NCBI GenBank assembly: GCA_017857815.1
Contig: JAFMCL010000002.1
Location: 1 to 64,000 of the forward strand
Reading direction: 5' to 3'
Length of the DNA: 64,000 nt
DNA from: Flavobacteriaceae bacterium
GTDB lineage: Bacteria > Bacteroidota > Bacteroidia > Flavobacteriales > Flavobacteriaceae
How positions within the stretch are numbered: position 1 is the first letter of the stretch; each line of letters begins with the position of its first letter. The position numbers and the translations under genes are program-made. Below, one piece after another: positions 45,212 through 54,564 of this stretch. Under the pieces are notes generated by a model, which was given only the letters and a program-made list of their open reading frames with translations, searched no databases and had not been told where the DNA came from.

Positions 45212-45228
45212 CGATTAGGGGTTTAAGA

Positions 45229-46248
45229 TTAATATTCTTTAACTGCGTCAACAAACGCTTTGGCATGATCTACAGGAATGTTGGGGAGAATTCCATGTCC
45301 TAGATTGACAATATAACGATCTTTACCAAAGGCATCAATCATTTGCTTTACGTCTTTCTTAATTTGAAAAATTGGAGAAAATAATCTTGCAGGATCATAA
45401 TTCCCTTGAAGTGTGATTTGACCTCCAGACAAATAGCGGGCATTTCGAGCAGAACAAGTCCAATCTACGCCCAGCGCCGAAGCCCCGGATTTGGCCATTT
45501 CTGGTAAGGCGAACCAACAGCCTTTCCCAAAAACAATTACTGGAGTAATGTCCTTTAAAGCATCTACAATTTGCTGTAGATAAGGCCAAGAAAATTTTTG
45601 GTAATCTTCTGGCGAAAGCAATCCTCCCCAAGAATCGAAAAGCTGAATTGCGTCTGCACCTGCGGCTACTTTAGCTCTAAGATAGGCAATTGAAGTATCT
45701 GTTATTTTTTGCAATAACTGATGTGCAAGCACTTCTTCTTTAAAGCAAAACTCTTTTGCAATATCAAAAGTCTTTGATCCCTGTCCTTGAACTGCATAAC
45801 ACAAAAGCGTCCATGGAGAACCGCCAAAACCAATTAAGGGGACACTACCATTTAGTTCGGCTTGGGTCATTTTTACGGCATCTAGCACATAACCCAAACT
45901 TTCCTCAATGTCTGGAACAATCACTTGATCGAGATCTACGCTGGTCCTAATGGGTGTTGGTAAAAACGGTCCAACTCCTTCTCGCATTTCCACAGGAATG
46001 TTCATCGCCTGAAGCACAACAAGAATATCGCTAAACAAAATGGCTGCATCTACTCCAATTTGATCAATTGGCATTAGAGTGATTTCAGTAGCCAATTCTG
46101 GTGTTTGACAACGGGTGAAAAAATCATATTTCTTTTTAAGCCTCATGAAGTCAGGTAAATATCTTCCCGCCTGACGCATCATCCATACCGGAGGTCGCTC
46201 TAGGACTTCTCCTTTTAAAGCTTTTAAAAACAATTCGTTCTTATTCAT
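45229..46248 (-). CDS. hemE: Uroporphyrinogen decarboxylase
   Basis: HemE converts uroporphyrinogen III to coproporphyrinogen III. The 339-residue product begins with the signature [16 protein letters not shown] (about 19-34). It carries the FSDILVV and [13 protein letters not shown] motifs and ends with the conserved NLGHGILP. It overlaps hemD by 8 bp, indicating coupled translation, and hemF lies 17 bp downstream. Confidence 0.98.
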   Translation of the reverse strand: MNKNELFLKALKGEVLERPPVWMMRQAGRYLPDFMRLKKKYDFFTRCQTPELATEITLMPIDQIGVDAAILFSDILVVLQAMNIPVEMREGVGPFLPTPIRTSVDLDQVIVPDIEESLGYVLDAVKMTQAELNGSVPLIGFGGSPWTLLCYAVQGQGSKTFDIAKEFCFKEEVLAHQLLQKITDTSIAYLRAKVAAGADAIQLFDSWGGLLSPEDYQKFSWPYLQQIVDALKDITPVIVFGKGCWFALPEMAKSGASALGVDWTCSARNARYLSGGQITLQGNYDPARLFSPIFQIKKDVKQMIDAFGKDRYIVNLGHGILPNIPVDHAKAFVDAVKEY

Positions 46249-46912
46249 ATCCTTTTTTAAAATAATTTTTAATAATCAATAGCATCTGGGCGTCTTCTGG
46301 TGTTTTGGCAACAGAAAAATTTTTTGTATAATTTTCAACTTCTTTTGCTGTGGAAGGGCCCAAGCAAAACGCATGGGTATTTTTAAAAGTATTTTTTATT
46401 GCATAACTCCTCACTGCACTGGGACTAAAAAACAATACTCCATCAAAATGACCTTTAATCACATGAGGCTGTAGCAAGATGTTGTATAATATTATTGGTG
46501 TGATTTTTATGTTGTTCGTCGATAAAATACGTTCTAAATCGGGCAATCTTCCACCAGCACAAAAAAATGAAAAGTGATCATTTTTATTGTTTTTTGAAAT
46601 AAAATCAGCCAATTCTGATGATTTATAAGCAATTTTTATCACTTTTTTGCCATTTTTAGCCAAAAGTGCTTTTGTTTTTTTACCCACACAGAAAAAAAAC
46701 TTATCTTCTAAAACAGTTCTTATTTTTTCGTTTTTAAAAGCAATATTAACTGCATTTTGACTCGTGAAAATAACGTTTTTTGCTACTTGCCCAACTGCCA
46801 CATCGCTTGTCGGACGAACTTCAATAAATGCTTTTTCAACGACACTGAATTGGTGAAGAACTAATCGTTCTTTTAAAAAATGAGATATTATTTTTGTAGA
46901 TAACAAACGCAT
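46241..46912 (-). CDS. hemD: Uroporphyrinogen-III synthase
   Basis: A 223-residue HemD-type protein, which closes hydroxymethylbilane to uroporphyrinogen III. Sequence identity in this family is low and the assignment leans on its place between hemC and hemE. Recognisable family segments are [24 protein letters not shown] and [13 protein letters not shown]. hemC ends 1 base upstream and hemE overlaps by 8 bp. The product branches to siroheme through cobA, encoded in the cys operon of this window, as well as to heme. Confidence 0.9.
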   Translation of the reverse strand: MRLLSTKIISHFLKERLVLHQFSVVEKAFIEVRPTSDVAVGQVAKNVIFTSQNAVNIAFKNEKIRTVLEDKFFFCVGKKTKALLAKNGKKVIKIAYKSSELADFISKNNKNDHFSFFCAGGRLPDLERILSTNNIKITPIILYNILLQPHVIKGHFDGVLFFSPSAVRSYAIKNTFKNTHAFCLGPSTAKEVENYTKNFSVAKTPEDAQMLLIIKNYFKKGYE

Positions 46913-46913
46913 A

Positions 46914-47828
46914 TTAACGGTTGTTTTTTATTTCCTCCATGATTGCTTTACCGCCTCGAGACAATAACTCATCGGCTGTGGATTGTGCTAATTCGTCAAT
47001 AGAATCAAGGTTGACTGTCTTTTCTGTGGTCACCGCTTGCACACCGTCAGTAGAAAACAATCCCGCTTTAAAAGTTATTTTTTTTCCTTCATACTTTGCA
47101 ATTGCCCCTATGGGGGCTGTACATCCTCCCTCAAGAATATTTAAAAAACTTCTTTCAATACCCACACAGATCGATGTCGTTTCACAATGGATATTTTTAA
47201 ACAGTGCTTTAATCTCCAGGTCTTCTTCTCTACAAACAACAGCAATTGCGCCCTGGGCAGGAGCTGGAATCATCCAATCTAAAACTTGGTGATCATTTCC
47301 CAAAAGCTCCATTCTTTCCAGGCCAGCCTTTGCGAAAATTGCTCCATGCCAATCGGATTGATTTAACTTTTCTATGCGTGTCTGAACATTACCCCTGAGG
47401 TTTTCAACCTCATAATTGGGGTACTTATTTAGCCATTGGGCTTTTCTTCTAAGGCTCCCGGTTCCAATGGTCGTGTTTGAATTCTGATTATTGGCATCTG
47501 TTTTTTTTAACAAAACATCCGAGACACTTCCTCGGGATAGAACGGCTGCAATTATAATTCCTTTTGGAAGCTGCGTGGGTACATCTTTTAGACTGTGAAC
47601 AGCAATGTCAATTCTGTTTTGTAATAGTGCGGTGTCTAAGGTTTTAGTGAAAACTCCTTGAACTCCCATGGCGTAAAGTGGCTTTACAAGATCTGTATCG
47701 CCATCACTTTTAATCATAATAAGCGTAGAAGAAGCTCCCTCTTTTTCAAGAGAATTAGCGACATTTTGAGACTGCCAAAGTGCCAACTGACTTTCACGGG
47801 TTCCTATTCGGAGTGTTTTATTAAGCAT
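46914..47828 (-). CDS. hemC: Hydroxymethylbilane synthase (porphobilinogen deaminase)
   Basis: HemC polymerises four porphobilinogen units on its dipyrromethane cofactor. The ATG at 47828 gives the canonical opening MLNKTLRIGTRESQLALWQ and overlaps hemA by 8 bp; an upstream frame (47915) is too long for the family. The 304-residue product has the catalytic aspartate region HSLKDVPT, and the cofactor-binding cysteine in LEGGCTAPIGA near residue 240. Middle gene of the tightly packed hemA-C-D-E run. Confidence 0.97.
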   Translation of the reverse strand: MLNKTLRIGTRESQLALWQSQNVANSLEKEGASSTLIMIKSDGDTDLVKPLYAMGVQGVFTKTLDTALLQNRIDIAVHSLKDVPTQLPKGIIIAAVLSRGSVSDVLLKKTDANNQNSNTTIGTGSLRRKAQWLNKYPNYEVENLRGNVQTRIEKLNQSDWHGAIFAKAGLERMELLGNDHQVLDWMIPAPAQGAIAVVCREEDLEIKALFKNIHCETTSICVGIERSFLNILEGGCTAPIGAIAKYEGKKITFKAGLFSTDGVQAVTTEKTVNLDSIDELAQSTADELLSRGGKAIMEEIKNNR

Positions 47829-49026
47829 CAATTTCGGAATCCAATTGATATAAATCCTGAAGCATTGACAAGGTTTCGTCGGCTTTAGAAGGATTCTTTT
47901 TAAGATAACTAGCAACTCGACCTGCTAGTCTATTTACAGTTTGAGAAAAATCATCTTGATCAGGGAAGTCTTGTGACTGTCCATTTAATAATTTATTTTT
48001 TAAGGCCTTGAGCGTTGGCGCAAATTTGCGATGCTCAATCCACTGTAGAAATTCAGCCCTAACCTCATTAAGAATTTGCTCAGCAATGGGAACAATCTTT
48101 TCTCTTTTGACGAGCGTTGCATTGGTCATTTGAGACAACTCGTCCAAATTAATTAAGGTAACTGACTCCATTAACTTTACCTTAGGATCAACATTGGAAG
48201 GTATTGAAAGATCTATAATTAATAAGGATTTTTCAGGATTAATTAACTCAGGAGTTACAGAAAAATAATCGGCACTTGTGGCGACAATCATAATGTCTGC
48301 TTTCTGAATTTCATCCTTTAAATGATCAAATTTCTTGTATATAAGATTAAATTTTCCTGCAATTTTTTGAGCACTTTCTTCGGTTCTATTAATCAAAACG
48401 ACATGTTCGTTTTGGGTGTGTTTAATTAGATTTTCACAAGTATTTCTACCGATTTTTCCGGTTCCAAAAAGCAAAATGTTTTTATGAAAAACCTCGTCAA
48501 CGTTTTCTAATATGTAATGAACTGAGGCAAAAGAAACAGAAGTAGCTCCAGTTGATATCTCGGTTTCGGTTTTAATTCGTTTGCTGGACTGAATGACCGA
48601 GTTCACCAATCGCTCAGAAAAACCATTGACCATTTTGAATTTTTTAGAAAAATAAAAACTTTTCTTAAGTTGTCCAATGATTTCAAAATCTCCCAAAATT
48701 TGACTTTCCAACCCACAACCAACACGAAAAACATGGTTAATTGCTTCCTTGCCCTCCAAAACGTACCCCTTTTCTCTAAAACATTCCAAATTGCCTTCAG
48801 AAAATTCACACAAATAAGAGATTAACAAATTAGGATCCGGAGTTATACCATATATTTCGGTACGATTACAAGTGGAATTAACCATTAATTCGGTTAACCC
48901 ATCTGTTTTGGCCTTTTCCAATAAAAGTTTGGTTTGTTCTTTGTTTAACGTAAACTTCCCACGGGTCAGCAAATCCGCGTTTTTATAACAAAGTCCCACA
49001 ACAAAATATTGGATGCCGTTTTTCAA
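47821..49026 (-). CDS. hemA: Glutamyl-tRNA reductase
   Basis: HemA reduces Glu-tRNA to glutamate-1-semialdehyde, the entry step of the C5 heme pathway. The 401-residue product starts at a TTG at 49026 (TTG AAA AAC); a stop codon lies seven codons upstream, so no earlier start fits. The catalytic cysteine is in STCNRTEIYG. Also present are GCGLESQILGDFEI and the NADPH region LLFGTGKIGRN. The C-terminal helix is the dimer/tRNA region. It is divergent from an AraC-type regulator and first of hemA-C-D-E-F. Confidence 0.97.
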   Translation of the reverse strand: MKNGIQYFVVGLCYKNADLLTRGKFTLNKEQTKLLLEKAKTDGLTELMVNSTCNRTEIYGITPDPNLLISYLCEFSEGNLECFREKGYVLEGKEAINHVFRVGCGLESQILGDFEIIGQLKKSFYFSKKFKMVNGFSERLVNSVIQSSKRIKTETEISTGATSVSFASVHYILENVDEVFHKNILLFGTGKIGRNTCENLIKHTQNEHVVLINRTEESAQKIAGKFNLIYKKFDHLKDEIQKADIMIVATSADYFSVTPELINPEKSLLIIDLSIPSNVDPKVKLMESVTLINLDELSQMTNATLVKREKIVPIAEQILNEVRAEFLQWIEHRKFAPTLKALKNKLLNGQSQDFPDQDDFSQTVNRLAGRVASYLKKNPSKADETLSMLQDLYQLDSEIDA

Positions 49027-49050
49027 GAGTTTTTTTTGTATTTCTTAACA

Positions 49051-49058
49051 CAAAAATA
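49051..49058 (-). promoter_or_regulatory. -7 element of the hemA promoter
   Basis: TATTTTTG on the minus strand, a perfect TANNTTTG, lies 24 bases upstream of the hemA start. The closest -33 candidate is TTG at 49082-49080, with a 21-base spacer instead of about 19, so the promoter is only half convincing. Confidence 0.4.
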
Positions 49059-49091
49059 AAACGAGGATCTTTTAAAAAACAACGCTAGAAG

Positions 49092-49122
49092 GACTAATTA
49101 TAACCCCTTAGGTTTTTTAGTC
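49092..49122. promoter_or_regulatory. Interrupted inverted repeat between hemA and the AraC regulator
   Basis: GACTAA (49092-49097) pairs with TTAGTC (49117-49122), and inside it AACC pairs with GGTT around a 5-base centre. The site lies just upstream of the hemA promoter elements and also upstream of the araC-type gene. It is a possible operator for that regulator. Imperfect, so tentative. Confidence 0.35.
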
Positions 49123-49152
49123 AATTTATTATTTAAATTCCTTTAAATATAA

Positions 49153-49160
49153 TAATTTTG
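49153..49160 (+). promoter_or_regulatory. -7 element upstream of the AraC-type regulator
   Basis: TAATTTTG is a perfect TANNTTTG. A TTTA at 49132-49135 gives a 17-base spacer. Transcription would start near 49166, upstream of both possible start codons (49187 TTG and 49232 ATG). Confidence 0.4.
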
Positions 49161-49231
49161 AAAAAGATTGTCAGCTGCAAATTAGATTGTCTCTAAATAA
49201 GGTGGCTGATAAAAACAACGACAAAAGTACA

Positions 49232-50089
49232 ATGGAAACTACAAAAATAGAAAATGGGTTTTACATTTCACGTTACAGGAATGAGAGTCTTCAAAATGAG
49301 ACTTATGAGAAAGAAGTGAGTAAAGAATTTATTCAGTTTCACTTTTGTCAAAAAGGAGAAGGGGTTTTTCTGTTCAATGAGGGAAACTATAGTTTTCCAG
49401 TTCAAGGGAAAAACGTAATCGTTTTGTATAATCCTATACAAGCACTTCCCATAAATCTAGATTTACATCCAGACTCCTCAATGGTCAGCCTTGCAATCTC
49501 AATTAAAAAATTTCATGGCCTTTTTTCAGAAGATTCGGATGAAATTCACTTTTTGAATCCAGAAAATAACTCAAAAAAATATTATGACACCCGGCCATTT
49601 AGCCCAGCCATGAGCGTGGTGTTAAGCCAAATTCTGGAAGCCAAGATTCACGACAGCATGAAGTCGTTATATTTTAAGGGCAAAGTGTATGAATTATTGA
49701 GTTTGTTTTTTAACAAGAATGAAAACACCAATATAGAGCAATGTCCTTTTTTGGTGGACGAAGAGAATATTAGAAAAATAAGGAAAGCCAAAGAAATCAT
49801 TTTGGCTCAAATGTCAGAACCCCCAACATTACAAGAGCTTTCCACGGAGATTGGATTGAATATAAAAAAACTTAAAGAAGGGTTTAAACAAATTTATGGT
49901 GAAACGGTTTACGGCTATTTGCTAGATCACAAAATGAATGAAGCCAGAAGAATGTTGAATGCCAAGCAACACAACATCAATGAGATCAGTCTTAGGCTAG
50001 GATACAGCACTTCCAGTCATTTCATATCTGCTTTTAAAAAGAAATTTGGGACCACACCAAAAAAATATTTAATGTCTGTATCTTCGTAA
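49232..50089 (+). CDS. AraC family transcriptional regulator beside the heme genes
   Basis: A 285-residue regulator with a C-terminal AraC DNA-binding domain made of two helix-turn-helix units (about 185-285: PPTLQELSTEIGLNIKKLK and NEISLRLGYSTSSHFISAFK). The N-terminal half (1-170) is an all-beta sensor-like region (FIQFHFCQKGEGVFLF). The ATG at 49232 is preferred because METTKIENGFYISRY resembles homologue starts; a TTG at 49187 would add 15 residues. Divergent from hemA and 10 bp before hemH. Heme regulation is inferred from that position. Confidence 0.88.
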   Translation: METTKIENGFYISRYRNESLQNETYEKEVSKEFIQFHFCQKGEGVFLFNEGNYSFPVQGKNVIVLYNPIQALPINLDLHPDSSMVSLAISIKKFHGLFSEDSDEIHFLNPENNSKKYYDTRPFSPAMSVVLSQILEAKIHDSMKSLYFKGKVYELLSLFFNKNENTNIEQCPFLVDEENIRKIRKAKEIILAQMSEPPTLQELSTEIGLNIKKLKEGFKQIYGETVYGYLLDHKMNEARRMLNAKQHNINEISLRLGYSTSSHFISAFKKKFGTTPKKYLMSVSS

Positions 50090-50099
50090 AAAATATTGA

Positions 50100-51128
50100 A
50101 TGAAAGGAGTTTTAATGATCAATCTGGGCTCTCCAGACAGTCCAGAAAAGAAAGATGTAAGAAAATATTTAGAGGAGTTTTTAATGGACGAGCGGGTGAT
50201 CGATTTGCCCAAAGCGTTTAGAACCTTTTTAGTAAAAGGGATTATTTTAAATACCCGTCCAAAGCAATCCGCAAAAGCATATAAAAAAATATGGTGGAAG
50301 GAGGGTTCTCCACTTATTGTTTTGTCTCAGAGACTCCAAGAAGCTGTCCAAAAACAAGTTGCTGTTCCTGTTGAATTGGCCATGCGTTATGGATCACTTC
50401 CAATCGAGAGTGGAATAAAAAAATTAGTTGATCAAGGCGTGGACGAAATCATGTTGGTCCCGCTTTATCCTCAGTTTGCGATGGCAACCACAGAGACCAT
50501 TGTTGTGCTTGCTGAAGAAATTAGAAATGAAAAATATCCTGATCTGTCTTTCACAATTCTCCCTCCTTTTTACAATCATCCGGACTACATTAGGGTCTTG
50601 GCGGATAGCATTCAAGAAGACTTAAAAGGAAAGGATTGGGAGCATTTATTGTTTTCCTACCACGGAATTCCAGAACGACATATCCGAAAATCAGACATTA
50701 CAAAGTCTCATTGTAAAATCGATAAAAGTTGTTGTCAAACCAAGTCAGATGCGCATCAATATTGTTACCGACATCAATGTAAAGAAACCACACGACAGGT
50801 GGCCGAGTATTTAGAGCTTAAAGAGGGGACTTTCTCCACAAGCTTTCAATCGAGACTGGGCGTTGACCCCTGGCTTCAACCCTATACGGATCAAACAGTT
50901 GCCCGTTTTGCTAAAAATGGAATGAAAAATTTAGCGATTGCTACCCCTGCTTTTGTGTCAGATTGTTTAGAAACACTCGAGGAGATTGGAATGGAGGCTG
51001 CGGAAGATTTTGAAGAAAAAGGAGGCGAAAAGCTTCATGTCATTCCTTGTATTAACGACAGACCTGATTGGGTGAAAGTCCTGAGCAGGTGGATCGATGA
51101 TTGGGCGCTTGCCGAAATCGACGTCTAA
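50100..51128 (+). CDS. hemH: Ferrochelatase
   Basis: HemH inserts Fe2+ into protoporphyrin IX, the last step of protoheme synthesis. The 342-residue product opens with GVLMINLGSPDSPE. It has the metal-site histidine in SYHGIPERH and the conserved glutamate/serine region near SDCLETLEEIGMEA. Right after the histidine motif is an unusual cysteine-rich insert (SHCKIDKSCC, then CYRHQC), five cysteines in about 23 residues. Clusters in some bacterial ferrochelatases bind FeS, but usually with other spacing. Ten bases downstream of the AraC regulator and 1 bp before the MATE gene. Confidence 0.97.
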   Translation: MKGVLMINLGSPDSPEKKDVRKYLEEFLMDERVIDLPKAFRTFLVKGIILNTRPKQSAKAYKKIWWKEGSPLIVLSQRLQEAVQKQVAVPVELAMRYGSLPIESGIKKLVDQGVDEIMLVPLYPQFAMATTETIVVLAEEIRNEKYPDLSFTILPPFYNHPDYIRVLADSIQEDLKGKDWEHLLFSYHGIPERHIRKSDITKSHCKIDKSCCQTKSDAHQYCYRHQCKETTRQVAEYLELKEGTFSTSFQSRLGVDPWLQPYTDQTVARFAKNGMKNLAIATPAFVSDCLETLEEIGMEAAEDFEEKGGEKLHVIPCINDRPDWVKVLSRWIDDWALAEIDV

Positions 51129-51129
51129 A

Positions 51130-52473
51130 GTGAAAAAAGCTTCTGCCTTATTTGGCACCCAACCCATTCCAAAGTTATTAATCACTCAAGCTGTTCCTGC
51201 TTCTATTGGTATTCTTGTAATGTCGTTAAATGTTTTAATTGACACCATTTTTGTTGGACAATGGATTGGCTCCAATGCAATTGCTGCAATCAACGTCGTG
51301 CTTCCAGTTTCTTTTTTTATTGCTGCGCTGGGAATGGCAATTGGACTGGGAGGAGGTTCAATCATTTCCCGCTCATTAGGGGATAAGAATTTACCAAAAG
51401 CAACTAAAACTTTTGGAAATCAAATCATTCTTACACTTTTTTTCACAGTCAGTTTTATGATCTTTGGCTTGTGGTTTGTAGATTCAATCATCCCCTTGTT
51501 TGGAGGAAAAGGCCTGCTTTTTGAACCTGCTAAAATCTATTATAAAATTCTTCTCTATGGGGTTCCAATATTGGGATATTGTATGATGGGGAACAACGTA
51601 ATTCGGGCAGAGGGTAAACCAAAGTATGCAATGTATGCCATGATGCTTCCCTCGGTTTCCAACTTAATTTTAGATTATGTTTTTATTTATGTTTTGGATT
51701 ACGGAATGGCCGGAGCTGCTTGGGCGACCACTCTGTCTTATGGCGTTTGTGCACTTTATATATTTAACTTTTTTAGTTCTAAAAAATCAGAGCTTCATTT
51801 AAAAATAAGTGACTTTAAACTTGATTTAAAAATAACACAAGAAATTGGAGCCCTAGGATTTGTAACTCTTGCTCGACAAGGAGTTTTGAGTATTTCAATC
51901 TTACTTGTCAATAACCTGCTCTATAGTCTAGGTGGCGCTTCTGTTGTCGCAATTTATGCAATTATTAGCCGATTACTAATGTTTTCATTGTTCCCCGTTC
52001 TGGGGATTACACAGGGCTTTATTCCCATTGCAGGATTTAACTTTGGTACAAAAAACAAAGACCGTGTTCAAAAAGTAATTCGGACGGCATTAATCTATTC
52101 TACCTCATTGGCTACGCTGATTTTTATCTTATTAAACATCTTTTCGGAATCCATCGGAAGGGTTTTTACAGAAGATCCATTGGTATTATCTCAAGCACCC
52201 TCGGCAATCCGTTGGGTTTTTGCAGCTACTCCCATTGTTGGAATTCAACTAATCGGTGCAGCCTATTATCAGGCCATCGGAAAAGCACTTCCCGCACTAT
52301 TATTAACTTTGACACGTCAGGGGTTTTTCTTCATTCCACTACTCTATATTTTTCCTAAATTCATGGGGATTAATGGGGTATGGCTTGCCTTTCCCGTTGC
52401 AGAGTTCTTAGCGGCTTTGGTCACAGGATGCTTCTTGTTATTTGAAGTAAAAAAATATTTAAAATCTACTTAA
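51130..52473 (+). CDS. MATE family efflux transporter
   Basis: A 447-residue protein with about 12 membrane segments, of the multidrug and toxic compound extrusion family. A GTG at 51130 (GTG AAA AAA), 1 base after hemH, is preferred to an ATG at 51097 inside hemH. Family features are the duplicated six-helix design and the segments VLIDTIFVGQWIGSNAIA and GMAIGLGGGSIISR. It probably uses a Na+ or H+ gradient for export. Position between hemH and hemJ allows an inferred link with porphyrin export, but nothing in the sequence proves it. Confidence 0.9.
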   Translation: MKKASALFGTQPIPKLLITQAVPASIGILVMSLNVLIDTIFVGQWIGSNAIAAINVVLPVSFFIAALGMAIGLGGGSIISRSLGDKNLPKATKTFGNQIILTLFFTVSFMIFGLWFVDSIIPLFGGKGLLFEPAKIYYKILLYGVPILGYCMMGNNVIRAEGKPKYAMYAMMLPSVSNLILDYVFIYVLDYGMAGAAWATTLSYGVCALYIFNFFSSKKSELHLKISDFKLDLKITQEIGALGFVTLARQGVLSISILLVNNLLYSLGGASVVAIYAIISRLLMFSLFPVLGITQGFIPIAGFNFGTKNKDRVQKVIRTALIYSTSLATLIFILLNIFSESIGRVFTEDPLVLSQAPSAIRWVFAATPIVGIQLIGAAYYQAIGKALPALLLTLTRQGFFFIPLLYIFPKFMGINGVWLAFPVAEFLAALVTGCFLLFEVKKYLKST

Positions 52474-52550
52474 TTTGATCCCTCGGCAAAACCTCCCATT
52501 CATTGAATATGTTTTTGTAATTTGTAACACTATAAAGCGCCAGTGGAATT

Positions 52551-53090
52551 ATGGAGTATTACAATTACATTAAATCATTACACTTAATTTTTATAATAAC
52601 CTGGTTTGCGGGTTTGTTTTACCAACCTCGGCTTTTCATCTACCACATTGAAGCCTCGAAAAAAGAGTCTCCTGAAAAGGAAATCTTGGAAAAACAGCTC
52701 AAACTAATGGCGCGAAGGTTATGGTATATCATCACTTGGCCTTCTGCAATTCTAGCAACTACGTTTGCTGTATGGTTGTTGATTCTTATGCCAAGCTGGC
52801 TTTCTCAATCGTGGATGCTCATCAAGCTCGGGTTTGTTTTATTGTTGATTTTATATCATTTAAAAACGCATCAAATGTTTTTACAGCTACAAAAAAACGT
52901 CATAAATTATTCTTCAGTTTTCATGAGGTTATGGAATGAAGGGGCAACACTGTTTTTGTTCGCCATTGTCTTTTTGGCGATTTTGAAAAGCAGTATCCAC
53001 TGGGTATTTGCATTTGGAGGAATAATAGGTCTTATCGTTTTTCTTGTGGTGGGAATTAAATTATATAAAAAATATAGATCTAAAAATTAA
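52551..53090 (+). CDS. hemJ: Protoporphyrinogen oxidase HemJ
   Basis: A 179-residue membrane protein of the HemJ (UPF0093/CopD-like) family that oxidises protoporphyrinogen IX to protoporphyrin IX. It has four hydrophobic segments. The conserved histidine is in LHLIFIITWFAGLFYQPRLF (about 10-29), and the LIKLGFVLLLILYHLKTH segment carries the family's second signature. Context fits: no hemG or hemY gene is present nearby, so HemJ supplies the missing step between HemF and HemH. It starts 77 bp after the MATE gene and 19 bp before the sensor kinase. Confidence 0.92.
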   Translation: MEYYNYIKSLHLIFIITWFAGLFYQPRLFIYHIEASKKESPEKEILEKQLKLMARRLWYIITWPSAILATTFAVWLLILMPSWLSQSWMLIKLGFVLLLILYHLKTHQMFLQLQKNVINYSSVFMRLWNEGATLFLFAIVFLAILKSSIHWVFAFGGIIGLIVFLVVGIKLYKKYRSKN

Positions 53091-53109
53091 TTGAAGAATC
53101 GTTAATCAA

Positions 53110-54561
53110 ATGGCACCTTTTTTAAGACAGATTTCATTAAGAACCCAGATTTTCATTTCGATGATTCTTCTCGTCTTTATTGCTTGTCTTTTGATTCTTG
53201 GAGCGACTTTTTTTCAATACAAAAATGAGTCCAAGGATTATAACCTTTTCAGACTTAACCGAAAGGAAAATCAGTTGAGGAGTCAAATCAATTATTTGGT
53301 CGATAAAAACAGTTTGATCAACAAACCTAAACCTGTTTGGTCCAAATTTGAAAATGATTTTAGCGCAATAATAAAAATTCATAAAGTAAATTTTTCGCTA
53401 TTTGATCTTGAAGGAAAACCATTATTTACCTCGTTTTTACCGCTAAAAATTATTGCAAATAATTATACCCTCAAACAAGAGCTCATTGAGAAGATCCAGA
53501 ATAGTTTTGAAGGGAGATTCTTAGAGCAGAATAATGATGAAATTGGTAAGTTTCAGTCTTCTTATAGTCTATTAAAAGACAAAAATGGTAGGCCATTCGC
53601 GCTGTTGTTTTTCCCCTACTTTGAGGACGTTTCTTTTTCAGAAAATGAATTGAGTACTTTTTTGCAAAGTCTTTATCAGATCTATCTTTTGATGCTGGTC
53701 TTTGCTATTATTTTAGCCTATTTTATTTCAAGATACATCTCGCGTTCTTTGGAAACGATACGTATGAAAATCGACCAAACGGGCTTGTTAAAACAAAATG
53801 AAAAAATACATCTTAAAAACGCCACAAGAGAGATTTCTAGTTTGATCAATTCTTACAATAAAATGATTGATGACATCGAAAGCAGTGCCGAACTATTGGC
53901 TAAAAACCAAAGGGAACAAGCGTGGCAAGAGATGGCAAAACAAGTGGCTCACGAGATAAAAAACCCATTAACTCCGATGCGTTTAACCGTCCAAAGTTTT
54001 CAAAGAAAATTTTCAGAAAAGGACACGGATAATACGAGTAAAATTGAAGCGTTTTCTCAAACCTTGATTGAACAAATTGACACGATGAGTAATGTTGCAA
54101 ATGCTTTTTCGGACTTTGCAACCCTACCCGTTCCTAAATTGGTGAGTTCAGATTTGGTTGAGGTCACAAGAAGATCTTTAGAAATTTTTGAGAAAAACAA
54201 GATCAACTTTAAAACTTCTAATCCCGTTGTGATGGTTAAATTAGATCGAACACAATGGATTAGAGTGATCACCAATTTAATTCAAAATGCCCTCCAAGCG
54301 GTACCTCAAGGAAAGAAAGCTAGAGTGAAAGTGAAAATAGAAGTTCTTAACACCGAAGTTAAAATCTATTTTACTGATAATGGAAATGGAATTCCTATTT
54401 CAATACAAAAAAAGGTGTTTGAACCCAAGTTTACGACAAAGAGCAAAGGCATGGGATTGGGACTAGGTATTGTGAAAAACATCATAGATTCGCATGGTGG
54501 GAAAATTGATTATAAAACAGGAGAAAAGGGAACCACTTTTTCAATAACATTAAATTTATAA
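53110..54561 (+). CDS. Membrane sensor histidine kinase (NtrY-like), no adjacent response regulator
   Basis: A 483-residue kinase with two membrane helices (about 17-37 and 190-208) flanking a periplasmic domain of about 150 residues, followed by a HAMP-like linker. Next is the phosphoacceptor H-box (KQVAHEIKNPLTPMRL, His at 281). The ATP-binding domain carries NLIQNAL, DNGNGIP and FTTKSKGMGLGLGI. The H-box reading HEIKNPLTP is typical of NtrY-like kinases. No response regulator is next to it, so the partner is encoded elsewhere. The signal is unknown. Confidence 0.93.
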   Translation: MAPFLRQISLRTQIFISMILLVFIACLLILGATFFQYKNESKDYNLFRLNRKENQLRSQINYLVDKNSLINKPKPVWSKFENDFSAIIKIHKVNFSLFDLEGKPLFTSFLPLKIIANNYTLKQELIEKIQNSFEGRFLEQNNDEIGKFQSSYSLLKDKNGRPFALLFFPYFEDVSFSENELSTFLQSLYQIYLLMLVFAIILAYFISRYISRSLETIRMKIDQTGLLKQNEKIHLKNATREISSLINSYNKMIDDIESSAELLAKNQREQAWQEMAKQVAHEIKNPLTPMRLTVQSFQRKFSEKDTDNTSKIEAFSQTLIEQIDTMSNVANAFSDFATLPVPKLVSSDLVEVTRRSLEIFEKNKINFKTSNPVVMVKLDRTQWIRVITNLIQNALQAVPQGKKARVKVKIEVLNTEVKIYFTDNGNGIPISIQKKVFEPKFTTKSKGMGLGLGIVKNIIDSHGGKIDYKTGEKGTTFSITLNL

Positions 54562-54564
54562 AGC

